From positions 53,526 to 117,525 of the forward strand of contig CATKXY010000006.1 of the NCBI GenBank assembly GCA_949840915.1: DNA of 64,000 nt, written 5' to 3'. The position numbers and the translations under genes are program-made. Under the pieces are notes generated by a model. The model saw only the letters and a list, made by a program, of their open reading frames with translations. It made no database searches and was not told the DNA's origin. Of this stretch, positions 53,582 through 62,433 are shown in pieces. Position 1 is the stretch's first letter. Each line of letters opens with the position of its first letter. The DNA is from an uncultured Lachnospiraceae bacterium. Lineage in GTDB: Bacteria > Bacillota > Clostridia > Lachnospirales > Lachnospiraceae.

Positions 53582-53595
53582 CCTCTCTCCTCCTG

Positions 53596-54504
53596 TCAGT
53601 AAAAGGTCATGACAAGCTGTCCGATAATCAGCGCCCAGCCGTCCGCCATGACAAACAATAATATCTTAAAGGGCATAGAAATCATGGTGGGAGGCAGCAT
53701 CATCATACCCATACTCATCAGCGTGGACGCCACCACCATATCGATCACAATGAACGGAATGTAGATCATAAATCCGATCCAGAACGCCGTGCGCAGTTCA
53801 CTGATCATAAAACTGGGAATCAGCACGGAATTGGGAATTGTCTCGATCACTCCATCCCACTCCTGCCCGGATATATTCATAAATAGCTCCACATCCTTAA
53901 GCTGTGTCTGCGGATACATAAATTCACGCAGCGGCTCCATCGCCAGCTCCATCGCCTCCTCCTGCTTGATGGTTCCCTCGTTCAACGGCTTGATTGCCTG
54001 CTCGTTGATCTGCTCAAAGGTGGGTTCCATGATAAAAAAAGTGAGGATCAGAGCCAGCCCGATCAAAATCTGATTGGGCGGTGCCGTCTGCGTATTCAGC
54101 GCGGCACGGGTAAAATGCAGCACAATGATGATTCGCGTAAACGAGGTCATCATAATGATCAGTATCGGTGCAATGGCGATCAGCGTCAATGTCAGCAGAA
54201 TCCGCAGATTCCCGCTAAGCTGTCCGTTGTCCTCGTTCACGGTCAAGGTCACCGAATTCACCGTGTTCAACTGATTGAGTTCTTCCGGCGTCTGAGCCGT
54301 TCCCGCCGGATTGATGGTGGTGGAGATAGACGTATCTCCAGTCAGCTCGTGGTCCTGTGCCGCATACACCTTCATCCCTCCCGGGACTCCCTTATGAATG
54401 CACAATATGCCTACCGTAACCAGCAGGCACATCAAAAGGAAAAAGCCTTTGAAGGCTTTTTCCTTTGTCATTATTTGTCTTCCAGCTCGCTTAGGTCTTT
54501 TCAT
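53596..54504 (-). CDS. fliP: Flagellar export gate protein FliP
   Basis: 302 residues. A cleavable-type N-terminal segment (KGFFLLMCLLVTVGILCI) is followed by four core helices and the family stretch MMTSFTRIIIVLHFTRAALN and VDMVVASTLMSMGMMMLPP. The first ATG overlaps the fliO stop (ATGA); a second in-frame ATG at 54471 (MTKEKAF) with GGAAG upstream is also possible. A perfect 15-base inverted repeat lies at codons about 13-23 (54435-54466). Confidence 0.96.
   Translation of the reverse strand: MKRPKRAGRQIMTKEKAFKGFFLLMCLLVTVGILCIHKGVPGGMKVYAAQDHELTGDTSISTTINPAGTAQTPEELNQLNTVNSVTLTVNEDNGQLSGNLRILLTLTLIAIAPILIIMMTSFTRIIIVLHFTRAALNTQTAPPNQILIGLALILTFFIMEPTFEQINEQAIKPLNEGTIKQEEAMELAMEPLREFMYPQTQLKDVELFMNISGQEWDGVIETIPNSVLIPSFMISELRTAFWIGFMIYIPFIVIDMVVASTLMSMGMMMLPPTMISMPFKILLFVMADGWALIIGQLVMTFY
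54435..54466 (-). other. Terminator-like hairpin inside the 5' end of fliP
   Basis: AAAGGAAAAAGCCTT (54435-54449) and AAGGCTTTTTCCTTT (54452-54466) are perfect complements with a two-base centre. On the mRNA (minus) strand the stem is followed by more T residues (TTTTGATG). It is within the coding sequence for the signal-peptide region, so it could weaken transcription or translation of the export genes downstream. Confidence 0.75.
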
Positions 54505-54881
54505 TCGTCACTATCCTTCGATTCGCTTTGTTCACTGGAACCCATTTTTATGGTCTTCTGAAACAATTCTTTAAAGCTTGTCCTGTTCAGGTTAGTGTCC
54601 CGAAACTTCAACTGTTCAGCGGACACCTCCCCCAGCATGGTCACCGTGTCTTTGCAGACCGCAATGGCCATATAAGTCTCTCCCACCCTCACCAGCTGTA
54701 TATATTTATTGCTGGTGATCCGGGCAGTCTCAATCACCTCAATATTGCAGTTGACATTCTGCAGCTTCTGATAACTGGCCATCCATCTGGTCGCCCACGC
54801 AGTGACACCGAGCACCAGAACGAATAGCACGAGCACAGTAATAAACTGCGCATAACTTCCCGCTGTCAGAAGAACGCCCAT
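54501..54881 (-). CDS. fliO: Flagellar export accessory protein FliO
   Basis: 126 residues. One N-terminal helix (YAQFITVLVLFVLVLGVTAW) is followed by a cytoplasmic beta domain (VIETARITSNKYIQLVRVGE) and an acidic tail. It helps assemble the FliP ring. It is coupled to cheY by TAATG and to fliP by ATGA. Confidence 0.9.
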   Translation of the reverse strand: MGVLLTAGSYAQFITVLVLFVLVLGVTAWATRWMASYQKLQNVNCNIEVIETARITSNKYIQLVRVGETYMAIAVCKDTVTMLGEVSAEQLKFRDTNLNRTSFKELFQKTIKMGSSEQSESKDSDE

Positions 54882-55243
54882 TAACCCACAACCTTCTTTA
54901 CCGCCTCAATAACACGGTCAGCCTGAAACGGTTTTACGATAAAGTCCTTAGCGCCTGCCTGAATGGACTCAATAACCATGGCCTGCTGTCCCATTGCAGA
55001 GCACATGATTACCATTGCGCCCGCATCAAGTTTTTTGATCTCCTTGAGAGCCTGGATGCCATCCATCTCAGGCATGGTGATATCCATCAGCACCAGATCA
55101 GGATTCACTTCCTTGTATTTCTCTACCGCCTTAAGACCATTCTCCGCCTCTCCGGCCACATTGTAACCATTCTTGGTAAGAATGTCCTTAATCATCATTC
55201 TCATAAATGCTGCATCATCGCATATTAAAATATTTTTAGCCAT
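54881..55243 (-). CDS. cheY: Chemotaxis response regulator CheY
   Basis: 120 residues, a lone receiver domain. The acidic pocket is ILICDDAAFMR, the phosphorylated Asp54 is in PDLVLMDITMPEMDG, the Thr/Ser switch is MVIMCSAMGQ and the Lys site is DFIVKPFQ. It binds FliM and FliY. Its place between fliY and fliO is the Bacillus and Clostridium arrangement. Confidence 0.97.
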   Translation of the reverse strand: MAKNILICDDAAFMRMMIKDILTKNGYNVAGEAENGLKAVEKYKEVNPDLVLMDITMPEMDGIQALKEIKKLDAGAMVIMCSAMGQQAMVIESIQAGAKDFIVKPFQADRVIEAVKKVVG

Positions 55244-55309
55244 GTTCTCCCTCCATTGGTTATGACGCTTAGTGTAAGTATATCATAAATACGGTCATTT
55301 TGTCAGCCC

Positions 55310-56641
55310 TTATTTGATAATTTCGGTGACTCGAATGCCAAAACTTTCCTCAATCACGACAACCTCGCCCTTGGCGACAAATTTACCGTTTACCAAGACA
55401 TCGATAGGCTCGCCCGCAATACGATCCAGCTCAATAATGGTTCCCGGTGAAAATTCGAGAATCTCGGAGATGGATTTGCTGGTCCGTCCCAGCTCTACCG
55501 TAACCTCCAGCGGTACATCCATGATCAGGCCTATATTCTCCTGCCCGGCAAAACCTGCCATATTCCCGGAGAAATTCTGAAACTGTGCCGGCTGCACGTT
55601 CACAGTCTGCTGCATGGGCATTACTCCCTGCATGGGCATCTGCATGACCGGCATCCCCTGCATCGGCATCTGCATAGCCGGCATTCCCTGCATCGGCATC
55701 TGCATGGCCGGCATTCCCTGCATCGGCATGCCCTGCATTCCCATACCGCTCATATCCGCCCCATAACCCATATTGCCTTGAGGCGCCATATTCTCCTGCA
55801 TAGGTGCTGCCTGAGCAGGCATACCTCCCATGCTGGGCGCGGGTGCTGCCGCAGGCGGCGGTGAGGCCGGCTCGGGCTCTGCGCCTCCAATCTGGTTATT
55901 CATAAAGGTGTCCACCACACTCTTTGCAAAATCCACCGGATAAAGCTGCATGATCGTGCTGTCCACAAGAGTGTCAATCTGCATGCGGAAAGCAATCTTT
56001 ACAAAAGTTCCACCCAGAAAAGGTGCGATATCCCCTCCTGATTTAATCTTGGTCAGATCCAGCAGCGTCGCTTCGGGCGGGCTGATATCAATCATGGTGT
56101 TGAGCATGGTTGAAAGGGAAGTGGCTGCCGCACCCATCATCTGATTCATGGCCTCAGAAATTGCGCTCAGATGCAGCTCACCCAACTCCTCATTCGTGTT
56201 GGTGCCGTCGCCCCCCATCATTAGATCCGTGATCACCTTTACATCATGTTCTTTAAGCACCAGAATGTTGGTGCCGTCCAGTCCCACAGTGTATTTGATC
56301 TGAATGAACACGCAGGGCTTCTCATACATATCCAGGAGGCTCTCCCACTGCGCAAGCTCAACCGTCGGCGTAGTGATATTAACTTTTCTGTTAACCAGCG
56401 AATATAATGTGGTGGCCGAGGAACCCATACTGATATTTCCTACCTCACCAATCGCATCCTTCTCCACATCAGTCAGCAGATTATCCTGCCCCGCATCTGT
56501 GCCGCCCTGGTTACTCCCGGCAGCTTCAGATGCCATGGAACCGCCGCTCCCGTCCTCCGACAGCTCAGCCTCCAATTCGCTTGACAGGTCCATGCCATTC
56601 AACAGGGCACTGATTTCATCCTGAGAAAGCATTCCGTCCAT
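55310..56641 (-). CDS. fliY: Flagellar switch protein and CheY-P phosphatase FliY
   Basis: 443 residues. The N-terminal CheY-binding peptide is LSQDEISALLNG. A CheC-type phosphatase domain covers about residues 55-245, with IGEVGNISMGSSATTLYS and ISEAMNQMMGAAATSL. A Pro/Met/Gln-rich linker with 10-residue repeats (about residues 265-360) leads to a C-terminal FliN/SpoA domain (VPLEVTVELGRTSKSISEIL). It builds the C-ring and removes phosphate from CheY-P at the motor. The linker is longer and more repetitive than usual. Its ribosome site AGGAGG lies in the end of fliM. Confidence 0.96.
   Translation of the reverse strand: MDGMLSQDEISALLNGMDLSSELEAELSEDGSGGSMASEAAGSNQGGTDAGQDNLLTDVEKDAIGEVGNISMGSSATTLYSLVNRKVNITTPTVELAQWESLLDMYEKPCVFIQIKYTVGLDGTNILVLKEHDVKVITDLMMGGDGTNTNEELGELHLSAISEAMNQMMGAAATSLSTMLNTMIDISPPEATLLDLTKIKSGGDIAPFLGGTFVKIAFRMQIDTLVDSTIMQLYPVDFAKSVVDTFMNNQIGGAEPEPASPPPAAAPAPSMGGMPAQAAPMQENMAPQGNMGYGADMSGMGMQGMPMQGMPAMQMPMQGMPAMQMPMQGMPVMQMPMQGVMPMQQTVNVQPAQFQNFSGNMAGFAGQENIGLIMDVPLEVTVELGRTSKSISEILEFSPGTIIELDRIAGEPIDVLVNGKFVAKGEVVVIEESFGIRVTEIIK
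55621..55740 (-). repeat. 30-bp tandem repeats in fliY linker
   Basis: Four units of 30 bases encode MPAMQMPMQG-like decapeptides. The middle units are nearly identical in DNA, and the outer two have drifted. They fall between the CheC-like and SpoA domains, so they change linker length only. Confidence 0.85.
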
Positions 56642-56644
56642 GTC

Positions 56645-57625
56645 TTAATCCTCCTCTCTGATTACCGATGTGATCCGCACAGCGTAAACATCTTTATTGG
56701 CGCCGGGCAAAGCGGTAAATTTTCTGATATTTCCTACATAGATATTCATGTCGTTCTCCACCTTGGAATCTAAGCGGATGCAGTCGCCTACCTGAAGATT
56801 CATAAAGTCTCCTACAGAGATCATGCTCTTTCCCAGCACTGCCTTGATAGGCACATCCACCTTTCGAATCATCGACTCGATATATTCTTCATAATTTTCG
56901 TCGTGCTTCTCCTGCATGGAGGAGAACCAGAACTTCGTATTCAATCTGTCCATAACATCTTCCAGCGTAAAAAACGGAAGACAGATATTTACCATGCCCT
57001 CCACATCGCCTATTTTCAGGCTCAGTGTGACAATGGCAATCATATCGCTGGGTGCGATGATCTGAGCAAACTGCGGATTGGTCTCCACCCGGTTCAGCAC
57101 CGGCGAGACATCCACCACGTTCTTCCATGGTTCCCGCAAAAGCTGAGTCATCATGACCAGCACTTTCTGTATGATAGACAGCTCGATTTCAGAAAATTCT
57201 CTGTTTTTTTCAAGCGGCACCCCCATGCCTCCCAGCATGCGGTCCAGTATGGCATACGCCAGATTGGTGGCCATATCTATAATGATCGTGCCGTTCAACG
57301 GAGCAAAATTGATAATCCCCAGAACAACCGGATTGGACAGGGCATTTGTAAACTCACTAAAGGTCAGCGTCTCGGAGCTGACTACCGCCACCTGCACATT
57401 GTTGCGCAGATACGCGGGTAGATTGGTGGACACCAACCGCCCATAATGTTCAAAAATAATCTCCAGCGTCCTCAGATGTTCCTTCGAGAACTTGGTCGGG
57501 CGGCTGAAATCATAATTCTTGACCTGTTTCTCATCGCCCTTATCCATATCACTTGCATCAAGTTCACCGGAAGAAATCGCCGCAAGCAGACTGTCTATTT
57601 CGCTCTGTGAAAGGATCTCGCCCAC
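56645..57625 (-). CDS. fliM: Flagellar motor switch protein FliM
   Basis: 326 residues. The CheY-P-binding N-terminal peptide is LSQSEIDSLLAAI. The middle CheC-like domain (FEHYGRLVSTNLPAYLRN, MLGGMGVPLEKNREFSEIE) and a C-terminal SpoA domain (VGDFMNLQVGDCIRLDSKVE) follow. It sets rotation direction. The start is GTG, 6 bases after the strong site AAAGGAGGTGA. Confidence 0.97.
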   Translation of the reverse strand: MGEILSQSEIDSLLAAISSGELDASDMDKGDEKQVKNYDFSRPTKFSKEHLRTLEIIFEHYGRLVSTNLPAYLRNNVQVAVVSSETLTFSEFTNALSNPVVLGIINFAPLNGTIIIDMATNLAYAILDRMLGGMGVPLEKNREFSEIELSIIQKVLVMMTQLLREPWKNVVDVSPVLNRVETNPQFAQIIAPSDMIAIVTLSLKIGDVEGMVNICLPFFTLEDVMDRLNTKFWFSSMQEKHDENYEEYIESMIRKVDVPIKAVLGKSMISVGDFMNLQVGDCIRLDSKVENDMNIYVGNIRKFTALPGANKDVYAVRITSVIREED

Positions 57626-57667
57626 AAGCGCTCACCTCCTTTATACGGTATTGGCTGCATTGTCTCA

Positions 57668-58204
57668 TCATCCGTACTTCACTTCGCTGATAGACACTTT
57701 ATAGATGAAATCGCTCTGGAACAATTCCTGAACTGCCGCCAGTATCTCGGCCTTCAGCCCCTCGAGTCCGGGGTCAGCCTGAAGCTCCGAGGAGGTATGC
57801 TTGCTGACAATAGAATTGATGGCATCCTTGATCAGCCCTTCCTGTTCAGCCATGGCCTCATCCGAGCCATATGTCTTATAATCCTTATGCTTGGTATTAA
57901 GCGAAAAGGACACATTACACACAAGATAGCCCTGTCTGCTCTTTCCTTCGGCATCGATCTCGGCGGCGAGAGGCATGGTCATAGGATTGGCTATGGCATA
58001 GAAAGCCGTATCCTTCAGAGATATCTCCTCCTTCGTCTCCTGGCCGGGTACGGTGAGTTCCAAATTCATCACCGTGGCGATATTCCCCACCAGATCAGCA
58101 ACCTTTTTATTGGTACTGGTCACATTGAACATCATAACCGATGTCAGCGCTATATTGACTATCAAAAGAGCCAGTATGATAATTGACAACATATTCTTTT
58201 TCAT
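57668..58204 (-). CDS. fliL: Flagellar basal body-associated protein FliL
   Basis: 178 residues. One N-terminal helix (MLSIIILALLIVNIALTSVM) precedes an extracytoplasmic stomatin-like FliL domain. It surrounds and activates the stator. It lies between motB and fliM; AGAGG is 7 bases before the ATG. Confidence 0.93.
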   Translation of the reverse strand: MKKNMLSIIILALLIVNIALTSVMMFNVTSTNKKVADLVGNIATVMNLELTVPGQETKEEISLKDTAFYAIANPMTMPLAAEIDAEGKSRQGYLVCNVSFSLNTKHKDYKTYGSDEAMAEQEGLIKDAINSIVSKHTSSELQADPGLEGLKAEILAAVQELFQSDFIYKVSISEVKYG

Positions 58205-58227
58205 CTCAAACCTCTTTCCGCACCCCC

Positions 58228-59052
58228 TCAGGAGGGATTATAGATTCTGATTTCTACACGCCTGTTCTTGCTTCTCCCCTCCGCAGTGGAGTTGTCTGCA
58301 ATGGGTATGCGCTCCCCCATCCCCGCATGCCTGAGGTTGCTCACGTCAAGCAGCGTGTGATCCGCCAAATAATAGAACACAGACAGCGCTCTCGCGCTGG
58401 ACAGTTCCTCATTGCTCGCAAAGCGCGAACTGTTGATCGGCACATTATCCGTGTGTCCCTCTATCTCGATAGTGCCCTGCGAATAGCGTTCCAAAATCAC
58501 GCCGACCTTATCGAGTACTTCAAAGGAATCCGCATTGATCTGATCGCTTCCCGAGTCAAACAAAAGCGCTCCCTTCATAGTTAGCTGCACATATTGTGCA
58601 GTAAAGCTTACGTCAATCTGGTCGGACAGTCTGCCTTCACTGACAGCTTCATCCACCAGCTCAGCCAGCTCCTCGTTATTCTGGAGCTGCTGTTCTTCCA
58701 GGGCATCCTGCAGGATCTGCATATCCCCGGACTTCTCATATTCCTCCAGCTTATCCTCAGGCGAAGCCGAATCGGACAGCTTTCCGGTGCTGTTGATGTA
58801 TTTATCCAGCTCGTTGAGCTGGCTCACACCGTTGCTGATCAGTATACCGTCGCCAATCGCCGTCGCGCCGCCGCTGAACACACTGAACGTATTATTCATG
58901 GCGGCCACAAGCTCATTCAGCTTTGATTCCTCCACAGTGGACATCGAAAAGAGAAGCACGAAGAAACAAAGCAGAAGGTTCATCAAATCACTGAAGGTGT
59001 TCATCCACGCCGGTGACCCGGCGGGGGGCGCATCTTCTTTTCTCTTTGCCAC
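58228..59052 (-). CDS. motB: Stator protein MotB
   Basis: 274 residues. The proton- or ion-binding Asp22 lies in NTFSDLMNLLLCFFVLLFSM at the start of the single helix. A plug and linker region is followed by an OmpA-like peptidoglycan-binding domain (GTIEIEGHTDNVPINSSRFA, ELSSARALSVFYYL). The start is GTG directly after the motA stop, with GAGGAG overlapping the end of motA. The coupling ion is not certain from the sequence. Confidence 0.96.
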   Translation of the reverse strand: MAKRKEDAPPAGSPAWMNTFSDLMNLLLCFFVLLFSMSTVEESKLNELVAAMNNTFSVFSGGATAIGDGILISNGVSQLNELDKYINSTGKLSDSASPEDKLEEYEKSGDMQILQDALEEQQLQNNEELAELVDEAVSEGRLSDQIDVSFTAQYVQLTMKGALLFDSGSDQINADSFEVLDKVGVILERYSQGTIEIEGHTDNVPINSSRFASNEELSSARALSVFYYLADHTLLDVSNLRHAGMGERIPIADNSTAEGRSKNRRVEIRIYNPS

Positions 59053-59844
59053 TTACTCCTCACCCCCTGCTTCCTCGGTATTGCTCTCCCTGTCCTTGGG
59101 TGCAAGGAAGGATTTCAGTTTTTCTTCAATTACACGGGGATTCTCACCGGCCTGTATAGATAACAGACCCTCTATCATAACCTCCTTCATCATCATCTCA
59201 GTGGCATTACATGCCTTGAGCTTGTTGGAGACAGGTATACATATCCAGTTTGCCAACAGTGAACCGTACAATGTGGTGATCAAGGCAACCGCCATGGAAG
59301 GTCCGATGGAGTTGGGATCGGACATATTATACAACATGTTTACCAGTCCTACCAGCGTACCGATCATACCCCAGGCAGGACCCATGGCTCCCAGCACATC
59401 CCAGAAATTTATGAGGTTCTTATGTCTGCCCTCGACACTGACCAGCTCTGTCTCCATGATGGCGCGCACAAGATCGGGATCCGTTCCGTCTACAATCAGC
59501 AGAATACCCTTCTTGAGAAACGGCTCGTCCAGATCCGCCGCTGCTTCCTCCAAAGACAAAAGCCCTTCTTTTCGGGCTACGTTGGACAGTTCTATAATCT
59601 TTCTGATTACGTCCGTGGTATTCAGCGTCGCCTGCTTAAAGATTAGCATGAAGCTCTTCAGCCCCGCCAGGAAATCCTGAAGAGTAAAAGAACAGAGCGT
59701 AGCTCCAAGAGATCCGCCAAACGTAATCAAGGCAGACGCAGGGTCTATATAGCGTCCTATGTTTGCTATACCCGCATTACTGATAACACCGAATGCCAAC
59801 ATGACAAAACCAAAAATAACTCCTACTAATGACGCAATATCCAC
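59053..59844 (-). CDS. motA: Stator protein MotA
   Basis: 263 residues with four helices. It has the conserved PSMAVALITTLYGSLLANWI and MGPAWGMIGTLVGLVNML segments, and a cytoplasmic loop with ARKEGLLSLEEAA. I choose the GTG at 59844, 6 bases after AGGTGA; a TTG at 59850 would touch the ribosome site. It forms the ion channel with MotB, whose gene follows by one base. Confidence 0.96.
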   Translation of the reverse strand: MDIASLVGVIFGFVMLAFGVISNAGIANIGRYIDPASALITFGGSLGATLCSFTLQDFLAGLKSFMLIFKQATLNTTDVIRKIIELSNVARKEGLLSLEEAAADLDEPFLKKGILLIVDGTDPDLVRAIMETELVSVEGRHKNLINFWDVLGAMGPAWGMIGTLVGLVNMLYNMSDPNSIGPSMAVALITTLYGSLLANWICIPVSNKLKACNATEMMMKEVMIEGLLSIQAGENPRVIEEKLKSFLAPKDRESNTEEAGGEE

Positions 59845-59878
59845 AACCAATCACCTAAACATTCCGCAATTTTCAAAA

Positions 59879-60064
59879 TTATTCTGCAAGAATATCCTTT
59901 CGATACAATTTTACTAGATTTTTTATCTCTTGTCTACTTTCTTTTACAATAATTTTTTTCCCTGTAGTCAAAGTGAGCACAGTATCAGGGGTTTCCTCCA
60001 CTATTTCCAATAAGTGGGGATTTACCAGGATCTTAACTCCGTTTAATTTAGTAACCTCTATCAT
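59879..60064 (-). CDS. FlbD/SwrD-family flagellar protein
   Basis: 61 residues: MIEVTKLNGVKILVNPHLLE, then a stretch with VLTLTTGKKIIVKES. This is the FlbD family, called SwrD (YlzI) in Bacillus subtilis, where it raises motor torque through stator genes. It sits directly before motA, which fits that role. GGGGAA precedes the ATG. Confidence 0.93.
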   Translation of the reverse strand: MIEVTKLNGVKILVNPHLLEIVEETPDTVLTLTTGKKIIVKESRQEIKNLVKLYRKDILAE

Positions 60065-60090
60065 GTCTATTCCCCGCTATACATGGACTT

Positions 60091-60120
60091 AAGGGACGGA
60101 GAGCATCCTTCCCGTCCCTT
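60091..60120 (-). other. Hairpin between flgE and the FlbD gene
   Basis: AAGGGACGG (60091-60099) and CCGTCCCTT (60112-60120) form a perfect 9-base-pair stem with a 12-base loop in the 106-base gap between flgE and flbD. There is no T-run on the minus strand, so it is more likely a 3' stabiliser or processing site that raises hook protein relative to the later genes than a terminator. Confidence 0.55.
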
Positions 60121-60170
60121 ATTATGCCATTTTCCCTGAGCGTTGTCAAATCCCAATTTCAAGGCTCATA

Positions 60171-61898
60171 TTATCTCTTAAGGTTTGTCAGCTCCTCCAG
60201 CAGTGTATCAGATACGGTAATGATACGGCTGTTTGCCTGGAAACCTCTCTGTGTGGTGATCATCTCCGTAAATTCGGAGGACAGATCTACATTACTCATC
60301 TCCAGCTGACCCGTGGACATATAACCGCCGTTTGCGGTAATATCCACACCGATACCGTCAAACTCGCCAGAGTTTAAAGTTGCGGAATAGAGATTGTCAC
60401 CCTTCTTCTCCAGACCGGATGCGTTGGCAAATGCAGCGGTCGCGATCTGGCCCAGCAGCTTGGTCATACCGTTGTCATAGCTGGCATAAATCATACCGTT
60501 ATTCTGAATCGATACGCCGATCATATCACCCAGACGGCGTCCGGTTCCCAATCCCTCCAGATCACCGCTGGTAGCGCCCACGGTGGAGGTTCCCTTGTTG
60601 TCACACATGGAGGTGGCAGACAGGTCGATCTGAACATTAAAGAAATTGGTAAAGCCTTCTCCCAGATCCGCCAGATTAAAGTTTACAAGGAAGGAAGTGC
60701 TGCTTCCGCCCACGGACATGATATCGCCGTTGTCGGCATTGTACTGTACATCATATCCGTAATAGGTGCGTCCCGTGGATTCCTTGCCTTCTCCCAAAGC
60801 CTGATCCAGCCCGCCGTATGTCGCGGTGTCGCCGAGAATATCAGCAATGCTGTGTGTCTGCTCCACTCCTGCCACATCTACGGGAATCTGCAGATTCATG
60901 AATTCATTCAGAGAACCTTCATAGCCGTATGCCTTGGCGATCTGCTCCAATGCCTTCTGATAGTCCGCAGCTGCCTCCTCTGCGTCAGTGGGCGGCGGAG
61001 TCACGGTGCTGTACGGATAGGTGGCATTATTGGTGGCATATACCAGCGGATTGTTGTTTACCAGAAGGTTTCCGCCCGCATCCCAGGAATAGTTGTCAGC
61101 CAGCTTGATGCTGGTAAGCTTCTCCTGAGTCTGGGCAACTCCGCCGCCGAACACGGCGCGCTTCTGGTCTTCTGTCAGAGGAACCTCCTTGCCCGTAGAG
61201 TCGAGCATCTTGGAGAACTCCAGGCTGTATCTGTTCTTCTCGCTGGACTGTCTGAACACAAACTTTGCAGTGTACTCATAACCCAGATTATCATAAATCT
61301 TCAGATTTACTACTTTACCGTTGGCGCTGGTCACGTCTGTGTCATTCTTGTCAATGATACCGGACATATGCGCTTTGGAGGTAGCCTCGGCAGGATAGGT
61401 CATATTGACGGAGCTCATGATACGCAGCGCCGCAACAGAATCCTGTCTGATATCGCCGGTCTCGGGATCCACGCCCCAGCCCATTACGTTATAACCGGTG
61501 CTGGTCATGGCCAGATTACCTGCGCCATCCACATAAAAGGAACCGTCTCTGGTGAAAAAGTTCTCTCTGCCGTTGTTCACTACGAAAAAGTTCTCGCCGG
61601 TGATCATGACGTCAAAAGGATTTCCGGTAGACTGGCTGGAACCCTGTCCCGTGATATTGACATTGATCGCGCCGGATTTTACGCCCAGACCGATCTGTCT
61701 GGCATTGACGCCTCCGGTACCCGTGGTAGGGTTTGCACCGCTGGCACGCTGCGTGGTCTGGCTCATCAGCTCGCTGAATACCATAGAGCTGGACTTGAAT
61801 GCAGTGGTGTTTACGTTTGCGATATTGTTACCGATTACGTCCATTCTTACCTGGTGGGTCTTCAAACCTGCCACACCAGAATACAATGATCTCATCAT
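60171..61898 (-). CDS. flgE: Flagellar hook protein FlgE
   Basis: 575 residues. The N-terminal rod/hook signature is MRSLYSGVAGLKTHQVRMDVIGNNIANVNT (given here in part as SGVAGLKTHQVRMD). The C-terminal signature is SNVDLSSEFTEMITTQRGFQ. The variable middle of about 400 residues is exposed on the hook and is longer than in enteric bacteria. GGAGG precedes ATGATG by 10 bases. It follows the TIGR02530-type gene. Confidence 0.96.
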   Translation of the reverse strand: MMRSLYSGVAGLKTHQVRMDVIGNNIANVNTTAFKSSSMVFSELMSQTTQRASGANPTTGTGGVNARQIGLGVKSGAINVNITGQGSSQSTGNPFDVMITGENFFVVNNGRENFFTRDGSFYVDGAGNLAMTSTGYNVMGWGVDPETGDIRQDSVAALRIMSSVNMTYPAEATSKAHMSGIIDKNDTDVTSANGKVVNLKIYDNLGYEYTAKFVFRQSSEKNRYSLEFSKMLDSTGKEVPLTEDQKRAVFGGGVAQTQEKLTSIKLADNYSWDAGGNLLVNNNPLVYATNNATYPYSTVTPPPTDAEEAAADYQKALEQIAKAYGYEGSLNEFMNLQIPVDVAGVEQTHSIADILGDTATYGGLDQALGEGKESTGRTYYGYDVQYNADNGDIMSVGGSSTSFLVNFNLADLGEGFTNFFNVQIDLSATSMCDNKGTSTVGATSGDLEGLGTGRRLGDMIGVSIQNNGMIYASYDNGMTKLLGQIATAAFANASGLEKKGDNLYSATLNSGEFDGIGVDITANGGYMSTGQLEMSNVDLSSEFTEMITTQRGFQANSRIITVSDTLLEELTNLKR

Positions 61899-61988
61899 AA
61901 TGCTTATTCCTCCTGTTTCGTTGGAGCCGCACCCCCTCTGTCATTCGGGGATGCTTTCTGTTCCGTAAGCTTCCTTGTGAGGTCCGGC

Positions 61989-62396
61989 CTACATGATTAC
62001 TGCTCCGTTGATATTTGTAAATACATTGTCTTGTGTCTCCGTGCTGTCCATGGCTGTCACCACTGTACTGTTGGGTACGTTGACGATAAACGCCAGTTCA
62101 TCCACGATGACCAGTGAATCTTTAATTCCCTTCTGTCCTGCCCGGCGGACACCGTCGCAAAGTCTCTCCATCTGATTGTCACTCAGTTCGATACCGCGAT
62201 CGTTCAGCCGTCCTGCCGCATGCTTTGAAAATCTGAGCTCCTGTGTCTGTCCCGTCTCCTTCAGGGTTTTCTGTAAAAGTACTTCCTGAAAGGAAACTCC
62301 GGAGCGCTTCACCAGATTGTCAATCTGCTTAGACTGTTTCAGATAGCGATCCGTCAGCTGCTCAATGGAAAGAAAATTCTGATTTTGAATATCCAT
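61989..62396 (-). CDS. TIGR02530-type flagellar operon protein
   Basis: 135 residues. The core FSKHAAGRLNDRGIELSDNQ is typical of a small protein family found between flgD and flgE in Firmicutes and spirochaetes. The function is unknown, perhaps linked to hook assembly. GGAGG lies upstream of the ATG. Confidence 0.92.
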   Translation of the reverse strand: MDIQNQNFLSIEQLTDRYLKQSKQIDNLVKRSGVSFQEVLLQKTLKETGQTQELRFSKHAAGRLNDRGIELSDNQMERLCDGVRRAGQKGIKDSLVIVDELAFIVNVPNSTVVTAMDSTETQDNVFTNINGAVIM

Positions 62397-62433
62397 ATTC
62401 CTTCCTCCCGTTTATCACATCCTGTGCCGGTTA

